Shown here piece by piece: positions 36,200 through 47,529 of a DNA stretch of 64,000 bases (its first letter is position 1; every line of letters starts with the position of its first letter). The stretch comes from Yponomeuta sedellus (taxonomy: Eukaryota; Arthropoda; Insecta; Lepidoptera; Yponomeutidae). Where the stretch lies: the NCBI GenBank assembly GCA_934045075.1, contig OW203740.1, forward strand, positions 21,155,878 through 21,219,877. The letters run 5' to 3'. The notes under the pieces are model-generated. The model ran no database searches, was not told where the DNA came from, and saw only the letters and a list, made by a program, of their open reading frames with translations. Both the position numbers and the translations under genes were made by a program.

Positions 36200-36747
36200 A
36201 TCGTCCAATGTGAAACCGGCGATTCCCTGGCGCGCGGCGGCCGATACTAGCGGAGCCCAGCACGCAACCGCGCGGAGCGGGCGGCGGGCGACGGGCGGGG
36301 GCGGGCGGCAGTCGCGCGCCGCCGCCCGCCTAGCGCGCGCGTGTTAAAGCCGCGAGCACTCCGCGCCGAGCCCCGCGCCCGTGCTGCGCCCGCCGCCGCC
36401 CGGCGCTCTCGCCCCACCCGCTGCCTAATCGCGTTCGGCGAATATGACGCCGAACGGCAAGGCCTCCCTCCAAGTAAACCTCAATGTCAAGCGCTGTGAA
36501 GTGATTTAGACGTGAAACATGAATATATTTTACGTTACCTACCCTTATAAATATCGGCTCGAGAGCACTGAAAGAAGTAGTGCATCAATTGAGGGATAAT
36601 GATAATCGGGTATTTCATGTTGGGACACCTTTAATAAAAAAGTAGATGCCGAAAAATAATTAGAACCACTTAGGTCATCACGAAAATAGTGTGCAGTGCA
36701 GTTGAAGTGTCGGCGTGAGAGCAGGCGAGGTGCGGCGCTCGCGCGGC
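36200..36747 (+). promoter_or_regulatory. CpG island and 5' region of dpr
   Basis: 36225-36420 is one of the strongest CpG-rich patches of the window and lies just upstream of the dpr signal-peptide exon. A TATA-like ATAAATATC occurs near 36547. The transcription start cannot be fixed from sequence alone. Confidence 0.45.
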
Positions 36748-39700
36748 ATGGCGGCGCGGCTGCTGGTGGCGGCGGCGCTGGCGTGGGCGGGCGGCGCGGG
36801 GCAGGAGGCGGGGGAGGAGGCGTGGCGCGCGCTGTGGGCGGGCGCGCTGCTCGCGCTGCAGCCGCCGCTGAACGCGTCGCGCGCCGCCGTGCACGCGCAG
36901 CTCGGCGCCGCCGCCTTCCTGCACTGCCCCGCGCGCGACCTCGGCGACCGCGGGGTGCGCGCCCCCTACCACTAGCAGCTTTCACATGATCACTTAACGT
37001 GATAACCGTTCAAACATGATAGAAAACTTGCACTAAGTATATTTAATATAATAGGAGACGCCATGATAAGAAATAAATAACCGTGATATTTAGTTTTCTC
37101 TACGACTAATAGATACTTTTCATAATATAATCCTGTCGACAAGTCAATATAGTCACATGGTGCAAAAATGCATTAAATTATTTGGCTAACTTTCTTGCCG
37201 CTATTCTTGAGATCCCGAAACCCCGAAAATAATTTGTCTAAAGACAACTCTCACCATCTAGCGGCATTAGGTATACACAATCTTCACCACAGCGCCATTG
37301 ATGTTGATTTCAACAGATGGCGCTGTTCCCGATGATATTTATTTTGTCTTGCTCTGTATCTTCCTGTCTCTTGGGAACAAACGGCTGCACAATAAACTCA
37401 TGTCTCGCGAATAGAATCTTGTTTAAATACTTACACGCATCCTGGATCCCTGAAATGTATACGGTGATAAATATTTTTATGATTTTATTTATATTTTTCC
37501 TAAGCTGTTATTTTTTTCTATAGAATCAAACCAACTTCACTCTAAGCTAGGCGTAAAGTCCTCATGACGCCATTAAACTGATCTATACTACTTATATGTT
37601 GCTCGCTTCTCGTCTTCACATCATTCGTGGTTTCTCATAGTGGTAAGCAACTTCTTGTTCAAACGCGCACTGCTTAAAGTTATTAAGCTCAAACCTTTTA
37701 GGTGCTCTACACTGAACCTTCAAAGCGTATGTAACGTCTTAATGTTAAATCGTGCATCGCTCCCCGCACCCCGAAAAACAGAGTCTGAAATGCTTTTTAC
37801 TCTCAAATATACCACCACCAGTAAATAAAATATTTTCAAAGTTGACTAGTGGCCTAGCAGAAATATTAAAAGAGTGTAGAACCTTAAACACTCTGGCGCG
37901 GTGAAAAAGATCGCATAGTAAAGGCGCTATCGGTCATAACGTATCTATGTGTGAAATTATATCTTGGTTGATTGTGTCTCGACTAAGCCTACTAATTCAG
38001 TGCCTACTTATAATCTAAGATACATAAATAAAGGTATACCTTTTTTCGTAAACATTTATTCGCTCGAGTGCGAATGAATGTTTTTGTTATTTTATTTAAC
38101 TTTGATTGTAAAATTTAGTAGGTACCTTATATGCTTATATGGTAACAGTTGGCACGGGCGGTGCGGGCGCTGCGACTAATAAACGAAACTGACTAACAAG
38201 CGGAAACACCTACGTATTTAAAGGAAGGCCAATGAGACGAGATAAAGAATGTAAACAAAGTTTCAGGGGTTCTAAACATTTTTATTTGAACAAATTATAG
38301 TTATACAAATTTCGGATTTCTTATTCTAATCGCGGTCGTCTGTATTGGTCAAACATGATTCACCGGAAGAGTCCTAGGCTGTCTAGAGCCGCCAGGCTGT
38401 GATTCCATAGTTAAATCCAACAACTAATTACATTAACAGCAAAAATCAACAAATAAACTAACAGTAACGGAATAATAAACACAATAAACTTAGTAAATAC
38501 GGAAACGAAAAAATATGTATCACTTCGAACGCAATCTAAACAGGAATGAACTATTATAGTTCACAAAATAGTGGATGACACCAAATGTTGCCAACTGCCG
38601 TACTGAAAGTTTTCCTGTACCACGAAATACGCAAAGACAGCTGTCGTCGATCAAATGACGCCATAACCGCATACGTATGACAAGGACAGAGATAATAATC
38701 GCTCACTATCGCCATGTAACTCAGTAACGGCCCGTTTGTTTACATTCTTTATCTCGGCTCATTGGCCTTCCTTTAGTTATTATGAGGTTAAAGACCAATA
38801 TAAATGTGGTGAGAGCGTGTGCGGGTGTGTTGCAGGTGTCGTGGGTGCGGCGCCGCGACTGGCACATCATCAGCTCCGGGCTCTTCATGTACACCAACGA
38901 CGAGCGCTTCCAGGTGCGCCCGCTAGGTGGCGCAACTCAGCACGAGGCGCACATGTCGCAGGGTCCATTTCCACTGAGCCATGCTGCTCGGCTGTGCCGG
39001 GCTTTGATAAAGAAAGAAATAAATATTTATGGACATATTACACAGATCTCGATAGCCCTATACTAAGTACAACTAAATGACTTGTATTATAGGTGCTAAC
39101 TTGACGATACATTTAATACAATACAATAAATACATAAACATAAATACAATACATCCAAGACCCGAGACAAACTAGAGAAGTTAGTTTCCTAGTTTGACCC
39201 GGCCGGGAATCGAACCCGAGACCTTCGGTTTTACAGTCAGCGTGCCAAACCGCTGAGCCACCGAGGCCGTGATGTTTAAATATACACCATTTTTTCTTGT
39301 CCTTCTCTTGGGGAAAAACAACATTATCCTAAATCGTTGTAAAATGTTTAACTAGTTTATTTAAGTTCAAGGGGTAGGCAGGTCTTATAAGTAGAGCGTC
39401 TATATCCTTTTTTAGATACTTTTTCTGTTTGTGATGTTCTTGCCCAACCCACTAAACAAATATGTTTATGAACCGGACAATACGTAGGCAGAAAGTGATT
39501 GTGTGGTGTGGCCGACTTTTACAAATAACAAGTAAATGCTAATACTTAACTCTTTTTTGGCATACAAGTGTAGGTACATAGGTGTGCTCATATGCTTTGA
39601 TGTCGCTTAGTTGTAATACACATATTTTATCCATATTATTTTATAACTTTACATTTACATAATACTTACTCATTATTTGTAGTATAAGACTTTTTGCCAA

Positions 39701-42530
39701 ATTTTACAGTTCCGGATCAATGCAAGTAAATTGTAAATTTTAATTGTCTTGATTGTTGCAGCGTAGACGTTCTGAACTTACATGTTATATTTTTTCACCA
39801 CTTCAAGGGATCTCTTCATTTAGGGTTACATTCCAGTCCGTAGGCGTCCCATTGGTCGGAGTGGATCTTTTTCTCACTGTTCCACCGTTCCACTACAACT
39901 CGACCGGACAACAGCAATTATAATAACATTGTACATTGACACTCAACAACCAGAATGTAAGTTCTTTACGTTGAAATAAATTATGATTTATGATTACTGC
40001 AGGAGACACGCTCTCTCTCTGTGAGCGCTGAACACCTACTTGCGCTGAGTATTTGGTCTTAATTAACATAGGGCCGAGTTTCTGAAAACTACAGTTCTAT
40101 AACAATTCGAAGTACACTGCGTAGCTTCTGCTACTTTTCTAAGTATTGTTAAATTGCACACAGAATAGACATAGTAGGTAGACCATGAATGAGTGAACAG
40201 GCCAGATTGCTATGAAACTTCCAATAACTTTAAAGGACACAAATCGAGTTTTATTGTTTTTAGAATCGATATCAACACTAGTAAGTCCCCACTGCTGGGG
40301 CACCGGTCTCTTCCTGCATCGAAGGAAGGTTAGGCCATACTCGACCACCGCGGCCAAGTCCGGGTTGGTGGAGGATTGTAAGGCACACACGGGTTTTACT
40401 GTCAGAAGTTATCTTTATTCTAAACCGTACGTCCGTGCGGCGTAAAGATAAGCGATTATTAATGACATCTCTTTTCGAATGAGTTTATTTTATTTTATTT
40501 ATTCAACAGAAATCCACAGCAATACAATTAAACTTTCCGTCGTAAGGTTGTCTGGAAGAAATTGCTTTTAGCAATAAGGCCGCCAATTGTACTTTGTATA
40601 TTTATATGTTTTATAATATGTGCTCTGGTGTACAATAAATAATATTCTTATCTTATCTTAAAATAAAAAATAGTTACCCTGCGATTACATGACAGCCGGC
40701 ATCAACGGCTTTACGTGCCTTGCGAAGTACGGAAGCGCTCGGAAAAATGCCACTAGCGGTTGTCACGGGACGGTCACCCATCTTGCACCTGACCGCGCCT
40801 GTTGTTGCTTAACTCAAGTGATTGATTCCAATCAGTTCGCCCAGGCCTCGAGCGCTTCAATAATTAGTATATGCAGTCAATGATGGATTTTACTATGTAG
40901 TTCACAAATATATATTGCAGTCTAATTCTAAAACTCAAATTTTTATTAATCTAAGTACATCAATATCATTACGGTGTCGATGCCTAACAGTGGACAATCA
41001 CGGGCAAATCGATTGTGAAATAAACTTTCTTTTATGAAGGTAAGTATATTTTATTATCTTCTATAGTATAAAAATGAATCGCTGAATGTGTTGGTAAGCG
41101 CAAATATCGAGATCAGCTGAACCGATTTCGCTAATTCTTTTTTTAGAATATGCCTTGAAGTACGAGGATGGTTCTTACGGAGAGAAAAAATTTTAAGAAT
41201 CGACTGTTAAGCGGTACGAAGTTCGCTGGGTCAGCTAGTTTCGAATAAATTCATATTGGTACAGTTTTGACACAGCTTTACACTTTTGACGCGACTTTAT
41301 ACGAGTCGCGCTCGTTTCGTTCATTCAATGCTGTCCTTACAATAATATTTTAACGCAAATAATTGTGCATTAAATTAGTAACTTTTTCGAATAACAAGAA
41401 CACATTATACGAAAATTTCAAAGATATTTTTCGAAAACGCCTATCTTGAGGCCGTGGGCGCTAGGCAACCGCTGTTTTTAAGCGCGAAGGAACAACGTGA
41501 ATACACATTCAGGTTTTCTTGCCTTCGTTGTTTAATCCACCGTTAACAGCATTCTTAGAATGTTCCATATTTACAGTGGAAATTACTAAGTATAGCTCAC
41601 ACAGTCTCTCTAAGGAAAGCATGTGCCCGGCAATGAGGTGTTTGCAGCTTGTACCACACAAAACACCTGTCCGAGTGTGTCTTGTAAATATCTGTCTGTA
41701 TGCGTAGGTGCTGCACAACGAGGGCTCGGACGACTGGACGCTGCAGATCAAGTACGTGCAGAAGCGCGACAACGGGACCTACGAGTGCCAGGTGCGTCGA
41801 GCGCGCCAAATGTCGAATGGATGGGTGACTTTAGCCGTCCGCTTATTACGATAGGTCACGCTTCTGACGCGGTTCTTGGCGGCAGGTGTCGACGCCGCGC
41901 GGCGTGCTGGCGCGGCAGGTGGCGCTGCACGTGGCGGTGCCCGAGGCCTTCATCCTCGGCGGCGACGAGCACCACGTGGACGCCGGCTCCGACCTCAGCC
42001 TCGTCTGCATCATCGAGAAGGTGCGGCAGCCCTTCCCACCCCTCCCCTCCACCCCGCCCCGGCGCGAGCGCTCCATGCTGATCGTGTTGTGCCCCGCAGA
42101 GCCCGGTGCCGCCGCAGTACGTGTTCTGGTACCACAACGAGCGCATGATCAACTACGACGCGGCGCGCGGCGTCAGCGTGCGCACGGAGCCGGGCGCCAA
42201 GACGCAGAGCACGCTGGCGGTGCGCGCCGCGCGCGCGCGCCACAGCGGCAACTACACCTGCCGCGCCGCCAACACCGAGCCCGCCACCATCGCCGTCTAC
42301 GTCGCCGCCGGCAGTGAGTGCTCCGCTCCTGAGTGTCGCCGCTGACCGCCTGTCCCGGTTCACCGCTCACCGCTCCCGCTGTTGCAGGCGACAAGATGGC
42401 CGCCACGCTGGCGCGCAGCGCGGCGCCCCCCTCCCCCCGCCCCGCGCCGGCCGCGCTGCTGCCGCTGCTGCTGCTGCTGCGGCTGCTGCTGCGAGCGCTC
42501 CCCCCCGCCCCCGCGGCGGCCGTCACCTAG
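36748..42530 (+). CDS. dpr: Dpr-family immunoglobulin cell-surface protein, six exons
   Basis: Exons 36748-36954, 38836-38913, 41708-41791, 41886-42020, 42100-42313 and 42388-42530. All junctions are GT-AG and in phase, giving about 286 residues. Residues 1-19 form a signal peptide. Ig domain 1 has C60, W72 and C122 with the Dpr signature SWVRRRDWHI...YTNDERF and WTLQIKYVQKRDNGTYEC. Ig domain 2 has C164, W178 and C222 (LVCIIEK, VFWYHNERMINYD, SGNYTC). The leucine-rich C-terminus suits a GPI signal or membrane anchor. Dpr proteins are neuronal surface receptors that pair with DIPs to specify synaptic partners. The family is certain from these motifs, but I cannot name the paralogue. The exons are extremely GC-rich while the introns are AT-rich and hold a SINE and repeats. 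Confidence 0.93.
39005..39270 (-). mobile_element. Second tRNA-derived SINE family, full-headed copy in dpr intron 2
   Basis: On the minus strand it starts with a tRNA-like head having an A box (GTGGCTCAGCGGTTTGGCAC) and a B box (GGTTCGATTCC), then the body shared with 23985-24195 and an ATACAAT-rich tail. Confidence 0.85.
39920..39990 (+). repeat. Dispersed retroelement tail (copy 3 of 3)
   Basis: Matches the 3' part of 2295-2470: ACATTGTACATTGACA, AGAATGTAA, TTCTTTACGTTGAAATAAA. Confidence 0.7.
40283..40870 (+). repeat. Repeat family X interrupted by a LINE-type tail
   Basis: The first part, 40283-40450, and second part, 40685-40870, are collinear with 7068-7398. The intervening 40451-40684 includes GGTTGTCTGGAAGAAATTGC and AGCAATAAGGCCGCC, a very common lepidopteran LINE 3' tail ending in a TTATCTTATCTTA microsatellite, so it is a later insertion. 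Confidence 0.75.
41063..41240 (-). repeat. Dispersed repeat with GGGTCAGCTAGT end, reverse copy
   Basis: Reverse complement counterpart of 1288-1470, in dpr intron 2. Confidence 0.75.
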
Positions 42531-43448
42531 AGGGCGGCGAGTGCGCCCCACGCCAGAGCGTTCTGTGCGTCCGAAGAGCACGCGGACAGCTTGTGACACA
42601 AATGTGATCTACTCTGTGAAGAGGCACTTTTAACTTAAGAATTGTGAAAATAGCACTTCTATAAATTTAATCTTGAGTTGAATTAAATGGAACCGTCATG
42701 TGTCTAGTCAGAGAGTTAGACCTGTGCTATAGAATGAATTAAATCTAAGAGTAAGAACAATTTAAAACACTGCAGTTCCTCAACCTTAGATACAGATCAC
42801 CCTGAGGGCCTGAGATAACACGCGAAATAACGGTTACAACATAAAGTTCAAAATGTACTTCCCTAAAATCAATAAAAAAAAGTAGTTCTAAGCAACTAGT
42901 AGTCAAATTCCACTTTTATAACGATGAGCATGCTAGCCATAGGGTTGAAGGTTTTCAATTTGGCAAAGCTTTTTGAGTAGCCTTCCCCCCTTGGTAACAT
43001 GCAATCGGCTCACATAATTATGTATTTCTTACTTATTGTACATAACAGACACCTAATTTATATTGTCATTCATTACGAATCTTCATGCCTTCCATCGATC
43101 GACTGTTTCAATTAAATCGATTTCAAATTTCTGACTGTTATTTCCAAAACTTCATAGCTGATTTTTTGTTGTGGGCCTGAATCATTAGATGATTATTTTG
43201 TTTCTGGTTTCTCAACAAGAAAAAATCGTTAGTTATTAATTTATTTGGAAAAAAACCCCGCTTTGCCATCGAAACCGAAATTTACAGGTATGTAGCGCTT
43301 ACTTTATTATAACCGTAGATGTATTGTAGCACATTTCCACGCAAAATAAACCGTGTTATGTTCGTCTCACTCACCGCAGCCTGACAGGCCCTCGAGGAGT
43401 GTATGCGATAGAAATTAAACACTAACATTTGGGGCAGGGTCATGAGGT
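42531..43448 (+). other. dpr 3' region, no further gene seen
   Basis: Probable 3' UTR and flank. An AATAAA lies near 42870, within a poly-A-like AATCAATAAAAAAAAG, and could be a polyadenylation site. Nothing else is recognised up to the LINE tail. Confidence 0.4.
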
Positions 43449-43799
43449 TTTTTTTTTTTTATTACACTTTTTTTTTTTTCATCGTGTCTTAATCTAACAT
43501 AAGTATAAGTTACCTTGACCGAGGGATCTTTCCATTTCTAGATTAACTACTTATCTATTTAATCAAATTAAGCTACATTACATTCCTATCCAAAAATTTT
43601 GCTTCCATTTCATTACCTACCTTTCCTTCTATCTATGACATTTCAATAAATTTCTGTTCTCAAACTATGCTATTCTTTTCTTACTTTCACATTCCAAAAG
43701 AAGTAATCCTTAATTTTACAATTGACACTAGTTTTATAAATATCTATTATTAGGGCCCTAAAGTCAGATCTTCATTTGTGACACAGCTTTTTCTTAGCC

Positions 43800-46700
43800 C
43801 TACCTATTTCTTTTCACCACACATCCCATTATTCTGTTCAAATAATTTAGCAAAATAACCCTTTTTTGTTTGTCCACCATAATGGTTGGCAGGTTTTCCT
43901 TATTAAAATTTGTGTCCGTCTCGACCTCCAGGTCCAGCCTCCATCTTCCGAATCTCGGACAGTCGAACATTACATGCCACACCGTCTCCTCCACGTCGGG
44001 GTCGCATACGCAGGATGGACTGTCCTTCACTTTGAACCTGTGCAGGTACGAGGCGAGGCCCCCGTGTCCTGTTAGGGCCTGGACGTGGAGGGGCGACAGT
44101 TTTGTGTTCCTTAATATGTCGTGGGCCACGGCGACATTTGGGAGGAAGGCCTTCGTTACTTCTCCTGTATCGGACGCCTCGTACCTCCTCTGCCAGGTAC
44201 GGACAGTCTCCTCGCGTATCGCCCGTTTTATGTAGGAGAGCGGTATGGCATCGTAGTCCGCCGACGATTTCTTATGGAGGGCGGCGTTCTTTGCGAGTTC
44301 GTCCGCCCGCTCGTTACCAGGTGTACCGGCGTGCGCTCTGAGCCAGAATAGTCTGACGTCACGGCCCTCCCGACGGATCTGCTCCACGCACCGCGCAACA
44401 CCGTGTGCCAGGGGATGTTGCATTCCGTGCTGGCTTCGGAGCAGGTCCAGTGACGATCTGGAGTCGCTCAAAATGTTGACGAGCGGCTCCTTAGTCCTCT
44501 GAACCTGCTCTACGGCCCTGCGCAGCGCGTACATCTCCGACTGGAAGACCGTGCAGTAAGACTCCAGGCGGAACTTCGAGTGCCTGGTTTCGCAATCCCC
44601 CGTCCACCACGTGAGCGCCGCGCCCACCCTCCCCTGTATCTTACTGCCATCAGTGTAGATACAGGGGCCGGCGATACGGTGAGCCTCCACGGTGCCGGGT
44701 TCTAGATCTTCCAAGCACTCGAAGTCCAGCGCCTGTTGTTCCGCCGGATGCGGGTTGTCCGAAAAGGGCACCCTCCTTTCAATCGGCCTGTCCGCTGGGA
44801 TTTGCGCCATTTCTTCTCCTCGCTTTGCCCTGTACAAGGCGGCGGCCTCCTGGACCCTGAGGTCAAGGGGGAGCACATCTGCCAGTACGAGTGCCGATGA
44901 CAGAGACACCGTGCGGTAAGCCTTACACAACTTTTGTGCGAACCCCCGCTGCAAGGAATCTAGCTGATTTTTTATCATCAGCTTCTTCGCAGCCGGGGCC
45001 CACACACTGGCCGCATACAGCACGATAGGCTCTATCACCGACATATATATCGTCCTGATGACCTCCGGGGTCAGACCCCAGCTCACCCTGGCCGCGCACG
45101 CCAGCTGCCTGTAGATGTCAGTGACTTTCGCACAGACAGCCGACACGTGAGCGTTGAAGGTGAGTTTGTTGTCTATGACAACACCCAACAGGCGGATTTG
45201 CTGCACTAGCGGCAGTATCACTCCGTCCATGCTGATGGCTGGGGCCTCGAGCTTCAGCTTCCGCGTCAATACCATCGCAAAAGTTTTTTGCGGTGCGAAT
45301 TTCAGCTTATTTCTGAGGCCCCAGTCCAGCACTTTCTGGAGGGCCGCATTGGCTCTCGCCTGCAGGGGGGGCGTAGTGAGCCCGGAGAACACCAGGACGA
45401 CATCGTCTGCGTACGCCTGGCAGTGTACCCCATCCTGCTCAAGTTCTACAAGCAGGGTGTTGAGGATTAGGTTCCAAAAGAGGGGTCCAGCTATCGAACC
45501 CTGAACACACCCCTTATTGGTTCCCTTTTCCCAACTTTCCCTCGCGTAGTGGACCTTTATGGTCCGATCTCGAAGGTAGGAGGCTACCAGCCCGTAGATA
45601 TTTGCAGGGCAATTGTGCGCGAGGAGTTCCGTTTTTAACGCCGGCCACCAAGCGTTGTCAAATGCTCCCTCTATGTCCAGCGAGATCATGACAACGATCT
45701 TCTTGCGATCCATTTCGGATCTTACATGGCTCATCAGGTCATAGAGGGAGTCTTCCGTGCCTCTCTGGGGCATAAAGCCGTGCTGCTTGGTGGACAGAGA
45801 AGGCAGTATATGCCATCTTATTCGGCATACCAGAAGCTTTTCCACAGTCTTGCCCATAACAGATAGGAGCCCTATGGGTCTGTACGCTTTCGGCTTGGTA
45901 TAGTCGTCCCTCCCCGGTTTGCGCAGTATGCATACGTGGGCGGACTTCCATCTCGTCGGGAAGTGTTCTAGCGCCAAGCATTTGTTGGCGATCCCCAGGA
46001 ACACCTCCCTCCGAGTCCGGATTGCCCTCCCACATAAGTCCGCCGTCCACCCATCCGGCCCCGGAGCTTTTTTCGGGTTGAGTTGCCTCAGCACTGACTC
46101 CAGCTCCGCGCCGGTAAAGGGCGGATCGTCGGGTTTCAGACGCTCGCGGAGAAGTTCGACCGGTGCCGCTGAGTTTACTCGCACAAGCCTCTGTATGGGA
46201 GTCTCGTCGTCCACAGAGTCATCCGGGTAGAACGTGAGAGCCAGGAGCTTGGCCGACTCTTCCGGACTTAGCGTTCCGGTTGAGTCACATAGCAGTTGAT
46301 CCTCTTGTCTCCTGACAGTTCCCCTGATAACTCTGTAGACGCCGTCCCACAGGCTTTCCCCGTCCTGCTTTGAGCAAAACTGCTTCCAGCTGGAGGTCTG
46401 CGCCTCTTGCGCTGCCTCCGTATATCGCTGTTTTGCCTCTAAGTATTGGTCAACGACGTACTGTCTTCTGCACGCTGCCGCATTTCTGATGCGCCGCTTC
46501 TTGGTTGTAACGTCTCTTTTGAGACGCCCCAGAGCGGCGTTCCACCACGGCAGCGGCTTTCTTTCCTTTTGGACTCCCACCATCGGTATATTCTCTTCGC
46601 AAGCGTGAGAGATTTCCGATAGGTAGGAGTCTAGGAAGGTCTCCAGCTCCCTAGGTGTTTCAATGGCCTCCACTTCCGAGGCGGTCAGGTTGCTCTCATC

Positions 46701-47522
46701 AAGCCGGGCACGGAGGGAGCGGTCGAAATCCGACCACCTAGCCTTGCTTGTGTTGTACACACGCGTCGTCTGTGGTTTAAGAACCTCGAGCTCCTTGCCC
46801 AGACGCACGTGGTAGGTAATAGCATTGTGGTCCGAGGTGGTCAGATCGCGATCCACTCTCCATCCGTCCATCTTCACTAAGAGCGGGAGGCTGCATGCCG
46901 TAACGTCTACAATGCTCGTGCACATGCGACCTCCTCTGTGCACCTCGAAAGTGGGGACATTGCCCGTGTTCAGGATCTGAAGATCCATTTCCTCTAGGAA
47001 AGAGCTGTAGACAGCGCCCCTGTGGTCTTCGGAATTGCTTCCCCACCACGGGCTCCACGCGTTGACGTCCCCTGCCAAGATGACATTCCCGGACTGCAGC
47101 TTCGAGCAGACATGGCGTATACGGTCGAGGTAGGGATCCAGGTCTTCGTCCCCCTCCAGGTAGATGGACAGCACGGCCAGTTTGAGGTCTCCTGCCTTCA
47201 GCAAGACGGCGGCAATGTTCTCCGTGACGAGTTGTGGGTCGTGAATAACCTCCAACTCGCCACCGAAGACGACCACCGCTGCCTTGACAGGCTTTTGGCG
47301 AGCCGCGGTAAGCTGAATGACTCTCGTGTCCGGGTATTGTTTGAGTTCACCCTTGGAGCCAACGTAAGGTTCTTGGACAAGGGCGATCGATACCCGACTC
47401 GAGAAGGCTTTCTCCATCAGCTCCGCAGTGGCCAATCGGGATCGCTGCAAATTAGCCTGGATGATGTGCAGTTTGCCATCCCTCGTCTTGCCCGGGGGTT
47501 GGACGTTTCCGCCGCCGGCCAA
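43800..47522 (-). CDS. LINE ORF2: endonuclease, reverse transcriptase, RNase H
   Basis: About 1240 codons without a stop. An AP-type endonuclease is at the N-terminus (IIQANLQRSRLAT, ALVQEPYVG, LAGDVNAWSPWWGS, TSDHNAITYH). The reverse transcriptase lies around residues 490-780 (KAPGPDGW, SLDIEGAFDNAWW, GCVQGSIAGPLFWNL, AYADDVVLVFSG near residue 704). RNase H is near 950-1070 (YTDGSK, E of FQSEMYALRRA, SDSRSSL, RAHAGTPGNERAD). The C-terminus has a CCHC-like CVCDPDVEETVWHVMFDC. The open frame overlaps the end of ORF1 and its first in-frame AUG is well inside, so translation may be by coupling or frameshifting; the start shown is not an ATG. Confidence 0.9.
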   Translation of the reverse strand: MAGGGNVQPPGKTRDGKLHIIQANLQRSRLATAELMEKAFSSRVSIALVQEPYVGSKGELKQYPDTRVIQLTAARQKPVKAAVVVFGGELEVIHDPQLVTENIAAVLLKAGDLKLAVLSIYLEGDEDLDPYLDRIRHVCSKLQSGNVILAGDVNAWSPWWGSNSEDHRGAVYSSFLEEMDLQILNTGNVPTFEVHRGGRMCTSIVDVTACSLPLLVKMDGWRVDRDLTTSDHNAITYHVRLGKELEVLKPQTTRVYNTSKARWSDFDRSLRARLDESNLTASEVEAIETPRELETFLDSYLSEISHACEENIPMVGVQKERKPLPWWNAALGRLKRDVTTKKRRIRNAAACRRQYVVDQYLEAKQRYTEAAQEAQTSSWKQFCSKQDGESLWDGVYRVIRGTVRRQEDQLLCDSTGTLSPEESAKLLALTFYPDDSVDDETPIQRLVRVNSAAPVELLRERLKPDDPPFTGAELESVLRQLNPKKAPGPDGWTADLCGRAIRTRREVFLGIANKCLALEHFPTRWKSAHVCILRKPGRDDYTKPKAYRPIGLLSVMGKTVEKLLVCRIRWHILPSLSTKQHGFMPQRGTEDSLYDLMSHVRSEMDRKKIVVMISLDIEGAFDNAWWPALKTELLAHNCPANIYGLVASYLRDRTIKVHYARESWEKGTNKGCVQGSIAGPLFWNLILNTLLVELEQDGVHCQAYADDVVLVFSGLTTPPLQARANAALQKVLDWGLRNKLKFAPQKTFAMVLTRKLKLEAPAISMDGVILPLVQQIRLLGVVIDNKLTFNAHVSAVCAKVTDIYRQLACAARVSWGLTPEVIRTIYMSVIEPIVLYAASVWAPAAKKLMIKNQLDSLQRGFAQKLCKAYRTVSLSSALVLADVLPLDLRVQEAAALYRAKRGEEMAQIPADRPIERRVPFSDNPHPAEQQALDFECLEDLEPGTVEAHRIAGPCIYTDGSKIQGRVGAALTWWTGDCETRHSKFRLESYCTVFQSEMYALRRAVEQVQRTKEPLVNILSDSRSSLDLLRSQHGMQHPLAHGVARCVEQIRREGRDVRLFWLRAHAGTPGNERADELAKNAALHKKSSADYDAIPLSYIKRAIREETVRTWQRRYEASDTGEVTKAFLPNVAVAHDILRNTKLSPLHVQALTGHGGLASYLHRFKVKDSPSCVCDPDVEETVWHVMFDCPRFGRWRLDLEVETDTNFNKENLPTIMVDKQKRVILLNYLNRIMGCVVKRNR

Positions 47523-47529
47523 GGGGCCC

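Noticed and set aside
36545..36985. 146-codon minus-strand frame opposite dpr exon 1
   Set aside because: Low-complexity arginine/alanine/proline translation of a CpG-rich exon. The sense strand has a signal peptide and Ig start.
39190..39268. tRNA gene in dpr intron 2
   Set aside because: Same reason: the body and tail repeat at 23985-24195, so it is a SINE.
41846..42607. Several overlapping frames across the last dpr exons
   Set aside because: They read through canonical introns. The spliced model gives a complete second Ig domain and tail.
43800..47522. ORF2 of the 43-49 kb LINE as a telomere-targeting TRAS
   Set aside because: Although related to the TRAS-like fragment, its flanks lack TTAGG and its 3' end lacks the shared telomeric 3' fold.
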